Of a stretch of DNA of 64,000 nt, positions 25,871-34,787 are shown piece after piece; within the stretch, counting starts at the first letter, position 1, and each line of letters opens with the position of its first letter. This DNA is from Mesorhizobium sp. AR10 (lineage in GTDB: Bacteria; Pseudomonadota; Alphaproteobacteria; Rhizobiales; Rhizobiaceae): NCBI RefSeq assembly GCF_024746795.1, contig NZ_CP080524.1, forward strand, positions 2,458,001 through 2,522,000, in the 5' to 3' direction. Position numbers and translations under genes: made by a program. Under the pieces are notes generated by a model. It had not been told where the DNA came from, did no database searches, and saw nothing but the letters and a program-made list of their open reading frames with translations.

Positions 25871-26886
25871 CAACGGGACCGGGCGAACTCCGCATCAGTT
25901 TCAACGATCTCCGATCTGTCCTTCGGGACATTTTTCTCAACAACGGAACATCGAACGTCGCTGCCGATATTCTTGCCGCAAATTGCGCTGGCTGCGAGCG
26001 AGACGGCGCCATCAGTCATGGCATATTTCGTATTCCCGGATATCTGGCATCCCTTGAAACCGGCTGGGTCGACGGCAAGGCAGAACCTGACGTCGAGCGG
26101 ATAAGTCCGTCCTTCATTCGTATCGACGCACGCAACGGCTTCGCTCAACCGGCCCTGGCCGCGGGTGCGGAGGCCATCAAGACCGCGGTGGAAAGCACGG
26201 GCATAGCGATCGTTGCCATCCGAAATTCTCATCATTTCAGCGCGCTCTGGCCCGATGTCGAGCCGTTTGCCCGCGAAGGCTTGCTAGCGCTTACCTTCGT
26301 CAACGGTTTGGCCAACGTTGTGCCGCACGGCGGCCACGCCCCGGTCTACGGAACGAACCCAATTGCCTTCGCAACGCCTGTGGCAAATGCCGAACCACTC
26401 GTCGTCGATCAGGCGACAAGCGTGATGGCCAATGGGGAGGTTAGGCTTCATGCCCTTGCCAACACCCCGCTTCCGCCAGGGGCTGGTGTCGACAGTGCCG
26501 GAAGGCCTTCCACGGACCCCCATGCCGTCTTGGCGGGCGGAGCGCTCAACACCTTCGGCGGCTACAAGGGGTCGTCCATTGCGTTCCTGGTCGAGCTCAT
26601 GGCCGGGGCATTGACGGGCGGCCAACTGTCCTTCGAAAACGACTTTGGCGAATGCGTCGGTGCGCAGACACCGAAGGCTGGACAGTTGCTCATGGTCATA
26701 GACCCGACGCGCGGCGGCAACGCCGGATTTGCGCAGCGCGTTTCGCATCTGTGCTCACGACTGATCGATGCCGGCCAGGATCGGTTGCCAGGTCAACGAC
26801 GCTACGCAAGCCGCCTCAACGCAGAACGCTTCGGCATTCCAATCTCAGGGGACAATCTTCTTCAACTGAAAGCCTTGGCTGCCTGA
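25867..26886 (+). CDS. Ldh2/malate dehydrogenase family oxidoreductase, probable cyclic imine (delta1-pyrroline-2-carboxylate) reductase
   Basis: A 339-aa NAD(P)H-dependent enzyme of the Ldh2 family, which uses a non-Rossmann cofactor fold. Visible landmarks are RDGAISHGIFRIPGYL, IRNSHHFSALWPDVEPFAREGL, PVYGTNPIAFATP and NTFGGYKGSSIAFLVELMAGALTGG. The NSHHFSALWPD segment is like that of DpkA/LhpD-type delta1-piperideine/pyrroline-2-carboxylate reductases rather than malate dehydrogenases. In a locus with proline-racemase homologues, reduction of delta1-pyrroline-2-carboxylate to L-proline is the best prediction. The ATG overlaps the preceding stop (ATGA), which argues that the frame of the upstream gene is normally translated. 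Confidence 0.85.
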   Translation: MTTGPGELRISFNDLRSVLRDIFLNNGTSNVAADILAANCAGCERDGAISHGIFRIPGYLASLETGWVDGKAEPDVERISPSFIRIDARNGFAQPALAAGAEAIKTAVESTGIAIVAIRNSHHFSALWPDVEPFAREGLLALTFVNGLANVVPHGGHAPVYGTNPIAFATPVANAEPLVVDQATSVMANGEVRLHALANTPLPPGAGVDSAGRPSTDPHAVLAGGALNTFGGYKGSSIAFLVELMAGALTGGQLSFENDFGECVGAQTPKAGQLLMVIDPTRGGNAGFAQRVSHLCSRLIDAGQDRLPGQRRYASRLNAERFGIPISGDNLLQLKALAA

Positions 26887-26951
26887 CGAGACGATTTCTC
26901 ACGGAAAGAAACGCAGGATCGGAATTCACAACCAATGTCACTGGAAACAGC

Positions 26952-27389
26952 ATGACCAACCTTGTTCAAGACAAAAATCGCCTCGCCCTCAAGCGGTCGC
27001 TTACCTCCTCGCAGACCGACCAGCTGGTGGCCCTCTTTCAGACCGAATGGTGGACAAAGGGCCGAACGCGGGCAGACACCGAAAGAGCCTTGCAACTGGG
27101 TGGGCCGATGTTCGCGTTCGTGGATCCCGAGGGCGACGATCTTGTCGCATTCGCTCGCACCATCACGGATGGCGTCTACAAGGCGATGATCTTTGACATC
27201 ATCGTCAAAACCACATGGCGCGGCACGGGATTGGGTGCCTTGTTGATGGAGACCGTGCTGAATGATCCCGCACTCGCCAACGTCAAGCACCGAGAGCTCT
27301 ACTGTCTACAGGACATGGTGCCTTTCTATGAAAAATGGGGATTCACGGATAAGCTGCCGGGCCTCTATTTCATGAGACAGTCCACCTAG
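26952..27389 (+). CDS. GNAT family N-acetyltransferase
   Basis: A 145-aa acetyltransferase with the GNAT core: [41 protein letters not shown] includes the R-G-x-G-L-G acetyl-CoA pyrophosphate loop, and [16 protein letters not shown] is the typical C-terminal strand/helix. Start at 26952 with GGAAA upstream, 65 nt after the reductase gene. As part of this operon it may acetylate the imported imino acid or a breakdown product; the M20 hydrolase of the locus could act in the opposite direction. That pairing is inference. Confidence 0.85.
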   Translation: MTNLVQDKNRLALKRSLTSSQTDQLVALFQTEWWTKGRTRADTERALQLGGPMFAFVDPEGDDLVAFARTITDGVYKAMIFDIIVKTTWRGTGLGALLMETVLNDPALANVKHRELYCLQDMVPFYEKWGFTDKLPGLYFMRQST

Positions 27390-27528
27390 AGGCGAGAGCA
27401 AAGCTCCATTCGCCTGCATCCAAGACGAGGTCGTCCAAGGTGCAGCCTGCGTGTCCGGCGCGGCAGATGCCGCAGACGCGAGCAGCGCGGATTCCATTGG
27501 TCAATTCGAAATGAGAGGGGAGGCGTCG

Positions 27529-28566
27529 ATGCGCACTTCGAAAGTTGTCCACGTCGTAAGTTGCCATACTGCAGGTGAGGTCGGCGACGTGATCGTTGGC
27601 GGTGTTGCATCTCCGCCGGGTGAGACGGTGTGGGAGCAGTCCCGGTTCATCGCCGCCGACCAGACCTTGCGGAACTTTGTTCTCAACGAACCTCGGGGTG
27701 GCGTCTTCAGGCATGTGAACCTGTTGGTGCCGCCAAAGACGCCTGGCGCCCAGTTTGGGTGGATCATCATGGAACCTGCGGACACCCCACCCATGTCGGG
27801 CTCGAATTCGATGTGCGTTGCGACCGTCCTGCTCGAGACGGGCATGGTACCAATGCAGGAGCCGGAGACGCGCATGGTGCTCGAGCCACCCGGAGGCCTC
27901 ATTGAGGTGACTGCGCGTTGCAGGAACGGCAAGGCCGAGCAAATAAGCGTGCGCAATGTGGCATCGTTCACGGACAAGCTCGACGCGCAGCTCGAAGTGG
28001 CCGGCATCGGCACCTTGACCGTGGATATCGCCTATGGCGGTGACAGCTTCGTGGTTGTCGATGCCGAGGCGCTCGGCTTTACCGTCCGCCCTGATGAGGC
28101 ACGCGACCTTGCGGAACTGGGTGTCAAGATAACTCGGGCCGCGAATGAGCAGATTGGCTTCTCACATCCTGAGAATTCTGACTGGGATCATATTTCGTTC
28201 TGTCAATTTGCGGGTCCGATTGTCTCCGACAACAATACGCTCATAGGCGTCAACGCAGTTGCCATTCGCCCTGGAAAAATCGACCGTTCGCCTTGCGGCA
28301 CCGGCTGCTCGGCGCGGATGGCCATCCTGCATGCGAAGGGTCGCCTCGGCATCGGTCAACGGTTTGTTGGAAAGTCCATAATCGGATCCGAATTCGACTG
28401 TCACATTGAGTCAGAGGTCTCGGTGGCTGGCAGGGCCGGAATCGTCCCGATTATTTCGGGAAGCGCGTGGATAACGGGTATCCACCAGCACATGCTTGAT
28501 CCAACCGATCCGTTTCCAACCGGCTATCGGCTTTCTGACACTTGGCCGGCTGAGGACGTGAACTGA
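27529..28566 (+). CDS. Proline racemase family protein, Ser/Cys type (hydroxyproline epimerase-like)
   Basis: A 345-aa proline racemase superfamily protein. The first catalytic position is Ser90 ([10 protein letters not shown]) and the second is Cys256 (DRSPCGTGC). The Ser/Cys pair is known from members with 3- and 4-hydroxyproline epimerase activity, distinct from Cys/Cys racemases and from the Cys/Thr enzyme encoded at 21463-22470. The start at 27529 has GGGGAGG 6 nt upstream; the frame continues to 27451 without a comparable site. It is the last gene of the plus-strand operon. Confidence 0.85.
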   Translation: MRTSKVVHVVSCHTAGEVGDVIVGGVASPPGETVWEQSRFIAADQTLRNFVLNEPRGGVFRHVNLLVPPKTPGAQFGWIIMEPADTPPMSGSNSMCVATVLLETGMVPMQEPETRMVLEPPGGLIEVTARCRNGKAEQISVRNVASFTDKLDAQLEVAGIGTLTVDIAYGGDSFVVVDAEALGFTVRPDEARDLAELGVKITRAANEQIGFSHPENSDWDHISFCQFAGPIVSDNNTLIGVNAVAIRPGKIDRSPCGTGCSARMAILHAKGRLGIGQRFVGKSIIGSEFDCHIESEVSVAGRAGIVPIISGSAWITGIHQHMLDPTDPFPTGYRLSDTWPAEDVN

Positions 28567-28671
28567 AGGCGATGGTGTTCGGCCTCTTCCTGGTAAAACA
28601 AGTCAGGCCTCCTCTCCGAGTCGCCAGACCGCACGAGATTATGCAAAGGATTTGGTAGGGCGAACCGCCTG

Positions 28672-29407
28672 CTAGGAGTTGTGGACACTTATCTGATCCA
28701 TAGGATTGTAGCGGCGAGGGTTACGACGGCGAGGCAAGTTCCTTGCTGTTTTCTCGAAGCGTGTTGCGACGCGTCGGAACTGTTTGAGTTTTGAGAAGCA
28801 GCATTCGATCAGGTGGCGCTGCGCGTAGAGGTGGTTGTCGATAGGGTATTTTCGAGCCCGCGACGGGTTGTTGGGGATGACAGCCACGGCGTGCTTGTCT
28901 GCGATCACCTGACGCAGGCGATCGGCGTCGTAGGCAGCGTCGGCCATGACGACCTTGGCGGGCAAGCCGTCGATCAGGGCATAAGCCTGTGGGCAATCTC
29001 CCCGTTGGCCGGCGGTCAGGGTGAAGCGCACCGGGCAACCGAGACCTCTGACGGCCATATGGATCTTGGTGCTCAGGCCGCCGCGGGAACGGCCAAGGGC
29101 CTGATCTCTTCAGACCCCCTTTTTTGGCGCCCGAAGCATGTTGATGGGCGCGGATGATCGTGGAATCGACGATCAGATACTCGAAGTCCGGATCGTCCGA
29201 CATCGCCGCCAAGATGCGCCACCAGACACCCTTATGGCTCCAGCGGCTGAAGCGGCGGAACACGCTGTTCCAGTCGCCGAAGACATCGGGCAGATCGCGC
29301 CACGGCGATCCGGTACGCACGATCCACAAGACCGCTTCCCGAAAACACCCATCGCTGCCTCCAAAAGACAGCTTTGAATCACAGACCCTCACACTTGGGA
29401 ATCCCAA
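28672..29407 (-). pseudogene. IS5-family transposase, frameshifted
   Basis: The N-terminal part lies in one frame (REAVLWIVRTGSPWRDLPDVFGDWNSVFRRF and FEYLIVDSTIIRAHQHASGAKKGG, first catalytic Asp in VDST) and the C-terminal part in another (QALGRSRGGLSTKIH, VVMADAAYDADRLR with the second Asp, PIDNHLYAQRHLIECCFSKLKQFRR with the Glu). The frames meet at an AAAAAAGGGGG tract followed by GTCTGAAGAGATCAG. IS5-type elements can use programmed slippage at such tracts, but even a -1 slip here runs out of frame unless two bases (GA) are removed. The N-terminus is also shorter than usual, so the gene is probably dead. Confidence 0.85.
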
Positions 29408-29420
29408 GAGTCCACACGTC
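28676..29420 (-). mobile_element. IS5-family insertion sequence, degenerate
   Basis: Terminal inverted repeats are visible: GAGTTGTGGACACTTATC at the left (from 28676) and the complement of GACGTGTGGACTCTTGGG at the right (to 29420), about 12 of the first 16 positions matching. Both ends are bordered by CTAG (28672-28675 and 29421-29424), which fits the YTAR target duplication of some IS5 groups. The element is about 745 bp, shorter than intact relatives, and its transposase is broken. The right end abuts the 3' end of a decayed peptide-binding protein gene. Confidence 0.75.
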
Positions 29421-30550
29421 CTAGGAGGTCATCCAGCAGCGGACCAAGGCTGAGCCACCGGACATTTCGAAATTTGGATCGTCGACCCAGCCCTCCACAT
29501 TTGGACCGGTTGCGTCGATGTAATCGTTGAACATGGGAACGACGGCCCCGCCACCATTCCTGACAATGGATCCCATGTCAGCGTATAGTTTCTTGCGTTT
29601 TTCAGCGTCCAACTCCGAGCGGGCCTGGTGGAGCATCTTGTCAAAATCATCGCGGAAGAATCGGGTCTCGTTCCAATCGGCCTTGGAATAATATCCCGTC
29701 GTGTACATGAGATCTTGCGTTGGCCGCCCGCCCCAATAAGAAGCGCAAAATGGCTGCTTGTTCCACACCTCTGACCAGTAGCCGTCTCCAGGTTCGCGCT
29801 TGATGTCCAGCTTGATACCCGCCCTGGAAGCGCTCTGTTGATAAAGCTGCGCCGCATCGACCGCGCCGGGAAACGCGACCTCGGAGGTTCGCAGAAGGAT
29901 TGAACCGCTGTGTCCGGATTTCTTATAATGGAAGGCGGCTTTGCGTGTAGAGCGGATAAGTCGCGTTTATCGGGGCTATCATTGCCGACGCTGCCATAGC
30001 CGTTCAGAATTTTCTTGACCATTTCGTCGCGGTCAACCGCATATTTCAGCGCCAACCTGAGGTCATTGTTGTCGAACGGCACGGTGTCGCAGTGAACGAC
30101 GAACAGGTAATGTCCCCTTCCTGCAACCGTGCGGATCGTCACGCCAGGTACTCGTTTGATCAGATCGACGATCTTCGGCTCGACACGATTGATCATATTG
30201 ACCTGACCGCCCTGGAGTGCGGCGGTACGAGCTGTTGTGTCGTTGATCACAATGATCTCGACCTCGCTGGCATGGCCTACATCGCCATTCCAGTATCCAG
30301 AAAACTTCTCTCCAGCATGCCGCACACCCGGCTGGTTGGTCGAAACCTTGTATGGCCCGGTTCCTATTCCTGCCGCGGGATCGTCGTTGCCCCCGTTTGG
30401 TTGGATCGCCAGATGATAGTCCGCCAAGATATAGGGCAGATCAGCGTCGCCATCTTTCAAACCTATGACAACGCTGTCGCCATCAGCTTTGATCGTGTCG
30501 ATCCCGCGCATCAGACCAAGGGCGCCGGATTTTGACTTCGCGCGGTTCGA
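29421..30550 (-). pseudogene. Peptide/solute ABC transporter substrate-binding protein (family 5), decayed
   Basis: Fragments of a family 5 solute-binding protein. The first frame gives RGIDTIKADGDSVVIGLKDGDADLPYILADYHLAI, GTGPYKV and DLRLALKYAVDRDEMVKKILNGYG (a family hallmark). After about 29930 the frame changes to KKSGHSGSILLRTSEVAFPGAVDAAQLYQQSA, then WNKQPFCASYWGGRPTQDLMY and PNFEMSG near the C-terminus. At the junction roughly 10-15 residues are missing, so a small deletion caused the frameshift. The N-terminal third and signal peptide are absent (stop at 30551-30553). The final stop falls in the CTAG at the IS boundary. Confidence 0.82.
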
Positions 30551-30688
30551 CTAGGCAGTTTCCCGAACCTGAAGGCAGATAGTCGAACAAGCGCTTGCTC
30601 CCCGGCCAAACGATGGTCAAATTCCGTCTGAGGGCGTCACCGCCGAAGGGAGAGATTTATTATATATTTCAGTTGGTTAATCAGGATT

Positions 30689-30765
30689 TGGTAGCGGGAG
30701 AGGGACTTGAACCCCCGACCCCAGGATTATGATTCCCGTGCTCTAACCAACTGAGCTACCCCGCC
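30689..30765 (-). tRNA. tRNA-Met (CAT anticodon)
   Basis: A 77-nt cloverleaf on the minus strand. Acceptor arms GGCGGGG and TCCCGCT with encoded ACCA end, D arm AGCTCAGTTGGTTAGAGC, anticodon stem CGGGA/TCCTG with loop ATCATAA (anticodon CAT), and T arm with GTTCAAGT. The 5' end does not have the unpaired first base of initiator tRNA, so it is an elongator tRNA-Met; a lysidine-modified Ile2 tRNA is less likely. Its 3' end faces the accessory region at lower coordinates. Confidence 0.93.
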
Positions 30766-31003
30766 AGGGGGCGAAAGGCCCGAAATCCGCCTCAAATCGA
30801 AAGGCGTGTCGAGGCGTTCGCCAAGGTCGCGCGGATATAAGGTTGGGAGGGCAAGCCTGTCAAGCATCGAAGCAACCGGCTGTCGGCATATTCGCGCGTC
30901 GCCGAAAAGCTTTGCCGGGCAGACATTTGAGCTGAGATACCGGGGTTGAGTTCGACGGGGCACGTCGCTATGTCTCGGCCAAGAAATTCTAGAGTTGAAA
31001 ACA

Positions 31004-31969
31004 ATGAAACCGCGCATCGCAGTCCTCGGTTGCGGATACTGGGGCAGCAACCACATCCGCACCCTCAAGGCGCTCGGCGCGCTGCACGCGGTCTCGGACC
31101 TCAATAGCGCCCGCGCGGAAGGTTTTGCCAGCGAACAGGATTGCCTGGCGATCGAGCCAGAGCAGTTGTTCGTTCACGACGACATCGACGCCATCGTCAT
31201 GGCGCTGCCGCCGCAGTTCCATGCCGACATGGCGGTACGCGCCGTCATGGGTGGCAAGGACGTGCTGGTGGAAAAGCCGATTGCGCTGACGGTGGCCGAT
31301 GCCGAGCGCTCGGTGCAGGCGGCAAAGGACAATGGCCGCGTCTTCATGGTCGGCCACGTGCTGCGCTTTCATCCCGCCTTCGAGACGCTGAAGGCGCTGA
31401 TCGACAATGGCGAGCTCGGCGAGGTGCGATATATCCATTCGCACCGGCTCGGGCTCGGCAAGTTCCACACCGAGAATGACGCGCTGTGGGATCTGGCGCC
31501 GCACGATCTGTCGATGATCCTGGCGATCACCGGCACGGAGCCGATCGAGGTGCGGGGCGAGGGGGCTGCCTTGCTCGACAATCTCAGCGATTTCGCGCAT
31601 CTGCACATGCGTTTTCCCAACGGCCTGCGCAGCCATCTCTTCACCTCACGGCTCAATCCCTATCGCGAGAGGCGGCTGACCGTGGTCGGCACCAAGGCAA
31701 TGGCGGTGTTCGACGATGTCGAGCCATGGGAGCGAAAGCTGGCCGTCTACCGCCACGCCGTGTGGCAGGACAGCGGCCAGTGGGCCTTCACCGCCAATGA
31801 ACCGTCCTATGTGGCTGTTGCGCAAGGCATGCCGCTGACGCGTGAGCTCGAGCACTTCATCCAGTGCATCGAAACGCGGGCCGAACCGCGCACCAGCGGC
31901 GAGGAAGCCATCAGGGTGCTGCGCATCCTGACCGCGGGCACGGTTACGCACACCAAATCCAGTTCCTGA
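31004..31969 (+). CDS. Gfo/Idh/MocA family oxidoreductase
   Basis: A 321-aa NAD(P)-dependent dehydrogenase. The N-terminal Rossmann motif is AVLGCGYWGSNHIR, the family EKP motif is GGKDVLVEKPIALT, and the C-terminal alpha/beta domain contains HRLGLGKFHTENDALWDLAPHDLSMI with the catalytic His/Asp region. Relatives with the GxWGxNH signature often act on UDP-sugar or inositol-like substrates, but the substrate here is unknown. I use the ATG at 31004; a TTG lies 9 nt earlier. It converges on mnmA with a 4-nt gap. Confidence 0.87.
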   Translation: MKPRIAVLGCGYWGSNHIRTLKALGALHAVSDLNSARAEGFASEQDCLAIEPEQLFVHDDIDAIVMALPPQFHADMAVRAVMGGKDVLVEKPIALTVADAERSVQAAKDNGRVFMVGHVLRFHPAFETLKALIDNGELGEVRYIHSHRLGLGKFHTENDALWDLAPHDLSMILAITGTEPIEVRGEGAALLDNLSDFAHLHMRFPNGLRSHLFTSRLNPYRERRLTVVGTKAMAVFDDVEPWERKLAVYRHAVWQDSGQWAFTANEPSYVAVAQGMPLTRELEHFIQCIETRAEPRTSGEEAIRVLRILTAGTVTHTKSSS

Positions 31970-31973
31970 AGAT

Positions 31974-33164
31974 TTACTCGGCGGGAACCTGCGCCGGGCG
32001 CGCTGCCAGACGCGTCAGCATGGCTTCCGCCTCGGCGCCACGCTCGGAGCGCTCGATGAAGCCGCCGCCGAAGACGCGGGCCTCGTTGCCGTCGTCCGAA
32101 TAGAGCACGCAGGCCTGACCGGGCGCGATGCCGGACTCGCCGTCGACCAGCTCCACAAAGGTGCTGCCGGCACGGTGATGCAGCACGGCCGGGCGCGGCG
32201 GGCGCGTCGAGCGGACCTTGGCGAAAAGTTCCAGCCCGGCTGCCGGGATGTCGGCGAGCTGCCCGTCGCCCAGCCAGTTCATGTTGCGCAGATAGATCTT
32301 GTGCGTCTCCAGCGCCTCGCGCGGGCCGACGATGACGCGGGCGCGGTCGGCGTCGAGATGGACGACGTAAAGCGGCTCGCCGGAGGCGATGCCGATGCCG
32401 CGGCGCTGACCGATCGTGTAGCGCAAAATGCCTTCATGGCGGCCGAGCACGCGGCCGTCGATGTGGACGATGTCGCCCGGATTGGCGGCAGTCGGCTTCA
32501 GCTTGGCGATGATGTCGGAATATTTGCCCTGCGGCACGAAGCAGATGTCCTGGCTGTCCTGCTTGGTGGCGACAGTCAGCCCCATGTCCTCGGCAATGGT
32601 GCGAACCTCAGGCTTCGACAAGCCACCGAGCGGAAAGCGCAGATAGTCGATCTGCGCCTGGGTGGTGGCAAACAGGAAATAGCTCTGGTCGCGATCGGCA
32701 TCGACCGGGCGGTACAGCGCGCGATGCGCGCCATTGGCGCCCGATCGGATGTAGTGGCCGGTAGCCAGCGCGTCGGCGCCAAGCTCCTTGGCGGTCGCCA
32801 GAAGATCGGCGAACTTCACCGTCTGGTTGCAGGAGACGCAAGGGATCGGGGTTTCGCCGGCCACGTAGCTTTCGGCGAAAGGATCGATGACCGCCTTGCG
32901 GAAGCGCTCCTCGTAGTCGAGCACATAATGCGGGATGCCCAGCGTCTCGGAAACGCGGCGGGCGTCGTCGATGTCCTGGCCGGCGCAGCATGAGCCGGCC
33001 CGGTGCGTTGCCGCGCCGTGATCATAGAGCTGCAGTGTGACGCCGACGACATCGTAGCCTTCGCGCTTCAGCAAGCCGGCGACGACCGATGAATCGACGC
33101 CGCCCGACATTGCGACGACGATGCGGGTGTCTTGCGGGCGTCCGGGAAGATCGAGGCTGTTCAT
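31974..33164 (-). CDS. mnmA: tRNA-specific 2-thiouridylase MnmA
   Basis: A 396-aa enzyme that thiolates U34 of tRNA-Lys, -Glu and -Gln. The N-terminal PP-loop is [16 protein letters not shown]; the catalytic cysteines lie in [11 protein letters not shown] and in [24 protein letters not shown] and [13 protein letters not shown] are invariant family segments. The start at 33164 (MNSLDLPGR) sits a few residues before the PP-loop as usual; the open frame extending to 33293 lacks homology. Confidence 0.95.
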   Translation of the reverse strand: MNSLDLPGRPQDTRIVVAMSGGVDSSVVAGLLKREGYDVVGVTLQLYDHGAATHRAGSCCAGQDIDDARRVSETLGIPHYVLDYEERFRKAVIDPFAESYVAGETPIPCVSCNQTVKFADLLATAKELGADALATGHYIRSGANGAHRALYRPVDADRDQSYFLFATTQAQIDYLRFPLGGLSKPEVRTIAEDMGLTVATKQDSQDICFVPQGKYSDIIAKLKPTAANPGDIVHIDGRVLGRHEGILRYTIGQRRGIGIASGEPLYVVHLDADRARVIVGPREALETHKIYLRNMNWLGDGQLADIPAAGLELFAKVRSTRPPRPAVLHHRAGSTFVELVDGESGIAPGQACVLYSDDGNEARVFGGGFIERSERGAEAEAMLTRLAARPAQVPAE

Positions 33165-33422
33165 GGTTCTTTCGTACTGCACGGCGCTTGAATGCCAATG
33201 GCGCGAATATAGGTCAAGCTCTCCGGGTGCGCCAGCTTTGAGCGACAGCCGATTTTTGCGAGCAAATTCCCGACTTGCCGGCAGGTATTTCAAATGCCGA
33301 CGAAAAGCCTAACGCGGCGTTCATGATCCTTACCTAGTCATTAGGGTCTGCTTAGGCAATTTTTAAAGCTGTGGCGGTAATGTGGTGGGGATTGGGTCTT
33401 TGAGTTTTTTGTAGAGAGTACG

Positions 33423-33698
33423 ATGACCGATCTGGTTAGACCGCGAGTCAAATATGTTATCGGGCCTGACGGCAGCCCCCTTACGATTGCCGATCTGCCG
33501 CCGACGAACACTCGTCGCTGGGTTATCCGGCGCAAGGCGGAAGTGGTGGCGGCTGTGCGAGGCGGGCTTTTGAGCCTCGAAGAGGCATGTCAGCGCTACA
33601 AGCTTACAACCGAGGAATTCCTGTCCTGGCAGGCGTCGATCGACGAATACGGCCTTGCCGGGCTGCGCACGACGCGCATTCAGCAATACCGGCATTAG
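33423..33698 (+). CDS. sciP: CtrA inhibitor SciP (DUF1153)
   Basis: A 91-aa protein matching SciP/DUF1153: RVKYVIGPDGSPLTIADLPP, then RRWVIRRKAEVVAAVRGGLLSLEEACQRYKLTTEEFLSWQ, a helix-turn-helix, ending GLAGLRTTRIQQYR. In Caulobacter SciP binds CtrA at promoters and blocks its transcriptional activation. Its presence 2.4 kb from ctrA here agrees with conserved alphaproteobacterial linkage. A strong terminator follows. Confidence 0.93.
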   Translation: MTDLVRPRVKYVIGPDGSPLTIADLPPTNTRRWVIRRKAEVVAAVRGGLLSLEEACQRYKLTTEEFLSWQASIDEYGLAGLRTTRIQQYRH

Positions 33699-33726
33699 AT
33701 TTCGCTGCAAAGCAACTATTGCACTG

Positions 33727-33753
33727 AAAAGGGGCGGCAACACCGCCCCTTTT
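33727..33753. terminator. Bidirectional intrinsic terminator between sciP and a quinone oxidoreductase gene
   Basis: AAAAGGGGCGG (33727-33737), loop CAACA, CCGCCCCTTTT (33743-33753) followed by another T. An 11-bp stem flanked by A- and T-runs works in both directions for these convergent genes. Confidence 0.9.
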
Positions 33754-33770
33754 TGTATTGCCTGACGGTT

Positions 33771-34697
33771 TTACACCGTCAGTACGACCTTGCCGATCGG
33801 CCTGGTGGCGAGAAACGCATGGGCGGCGCCCGCTTCTTCGAGCGGAAAGGTCTTCGCCACGTGAACGGCCAGCTTCCCCGCATCGACCAGTTTGCCAAGT
33901 TCCACAAGGCCCTCGCGGTCGGGCACGACGGACATCCGCTCGACACGGATGTTCCGCGCCTTGGCCTGTGTCTTGGTGGCGTCGCTGACATTGAGCAGCG
34001 AGATCAGCACGCCGCCGTTCCTGAGCACCTTCAATGAGCGTTCCGCATGCTCGCCACCCAGTGTTTCCAGCACCAGGTCGAGCTCGCGGACTTTGTCGGT
34101 GAAATCACCCTTGGTGTAGTCGATGACCTCGTCAGCGCCGAGCAAGCGGACGAAATCGAGCTTTTCCGGGCTGGCTGTGGCGGTGACATAAGCGCCGCGC
34201 GCCTTCGCGATCTGGACAGCCAGATGTCCTACACCACCGGCTCCGGCATGGATCAGCACGCGCTGGCCTTGTTTCACTCCGCCATGGCGAACCAGGCCTT
34301 GCCAGGCCGTCAGGCCTGCCAGAGGCAGCGCCGCTGCATCGATGTGGTCGATGCTTTTCGGTTTCAGCGCAATCTCGTCGGCAGGCGAGACGGCAAGTTC
34401 GGCATAGGCCGCTGCCTGCTTGGGAAAGCGCGGCATGCCGTATGTGGCGTCACCGACCTTGAGGCCGGTCACGCCTGCGCCCAGCGCCTCGATGGTCCCC
34501 GAAATATCCCAACCGAGGATGAAAGGCGGTTCGCCGAGCAGCGGATAGTGGCCGCCGCGCACCGCGCCGTCGACCGGATTGATGCCGGCCGCCTTGACGC
34601 GGACAAGCACCTCACCGGCTTTTGGCTTCGGGTTGGGCTGATCGGCGCTGACAAGGACGTCGGGTCCGCCGACGGAATTCTGGATAACAGCACGCAT
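33771..34697 (-). CDS. NADP-dependent zinc-type alcohol dehydrogenase-like oxidoreductase (quinone oxidoreductase family)
   Basis: A 308-aa medium-chain dehydrogenase of the zinc-independent quinone oxidoreductase group: KAAGINPVDGAVRGG, then LIHAGAGGVGHLAVQIAKARGAYVTATAS as the nucleotide-binding motif, and VDAGKLAVHVAKTFPLEEAGAAH. Zinc ligands of true alcohol dehydrogenases are missing. It is divergent from an HxlR regulator with about 90 bp between starts, an arrangement common for electrophile- or quinone-responsive reductases. Confidence 0.88.
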   Translation of the reverse strand: MRAVIQNSVGGPDVLVSADQPNPKPKAGEVLVRVKAAGINPVDGAVRGGHYPLLGEPPFILGWDISGTIEALGAGVTGLKVGDATYGMPRFPKQAAAYAELAVSPADEIALKPKSIDHIDAAALPLAGLTAWQGLVRHGGVKQGQRVLIHAGAGGVGHLAVQIAKARGAYVTATASPEKLDFVRLLGADEVIDYTKGDFTDKVRELDLVLETLGGEHAERSLKVLRNGGVLISLLNVSDATKTQAKARNIRVERMSVVPDREGLVELGKLVDAGKLAVHVAKTFPLEEAGAAHAFLATRPIGKVVLTV

Positions 34698-34787
34698 GGG
34701 AGGCTCTCCTGCTTGGTTGATGCCGCTATCATTTGGATAGTAATATTCTCTTGTCTAGTATGTACCTTTTCTATATATAGGCACCTC
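34698..34787. promoter_or_regulatory. Divergent promoter region, HxlR regulator/quinone oxidoreductase
   Basis: A 90-bp AT-rich spacer between divergent start codons, containing ATAGTAATATTC and CTAGTATGTACC with ACTATGTA-like half-sites that an HxlR dimer could recognise. No precise operator is claimed. Confidence 0.4.
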
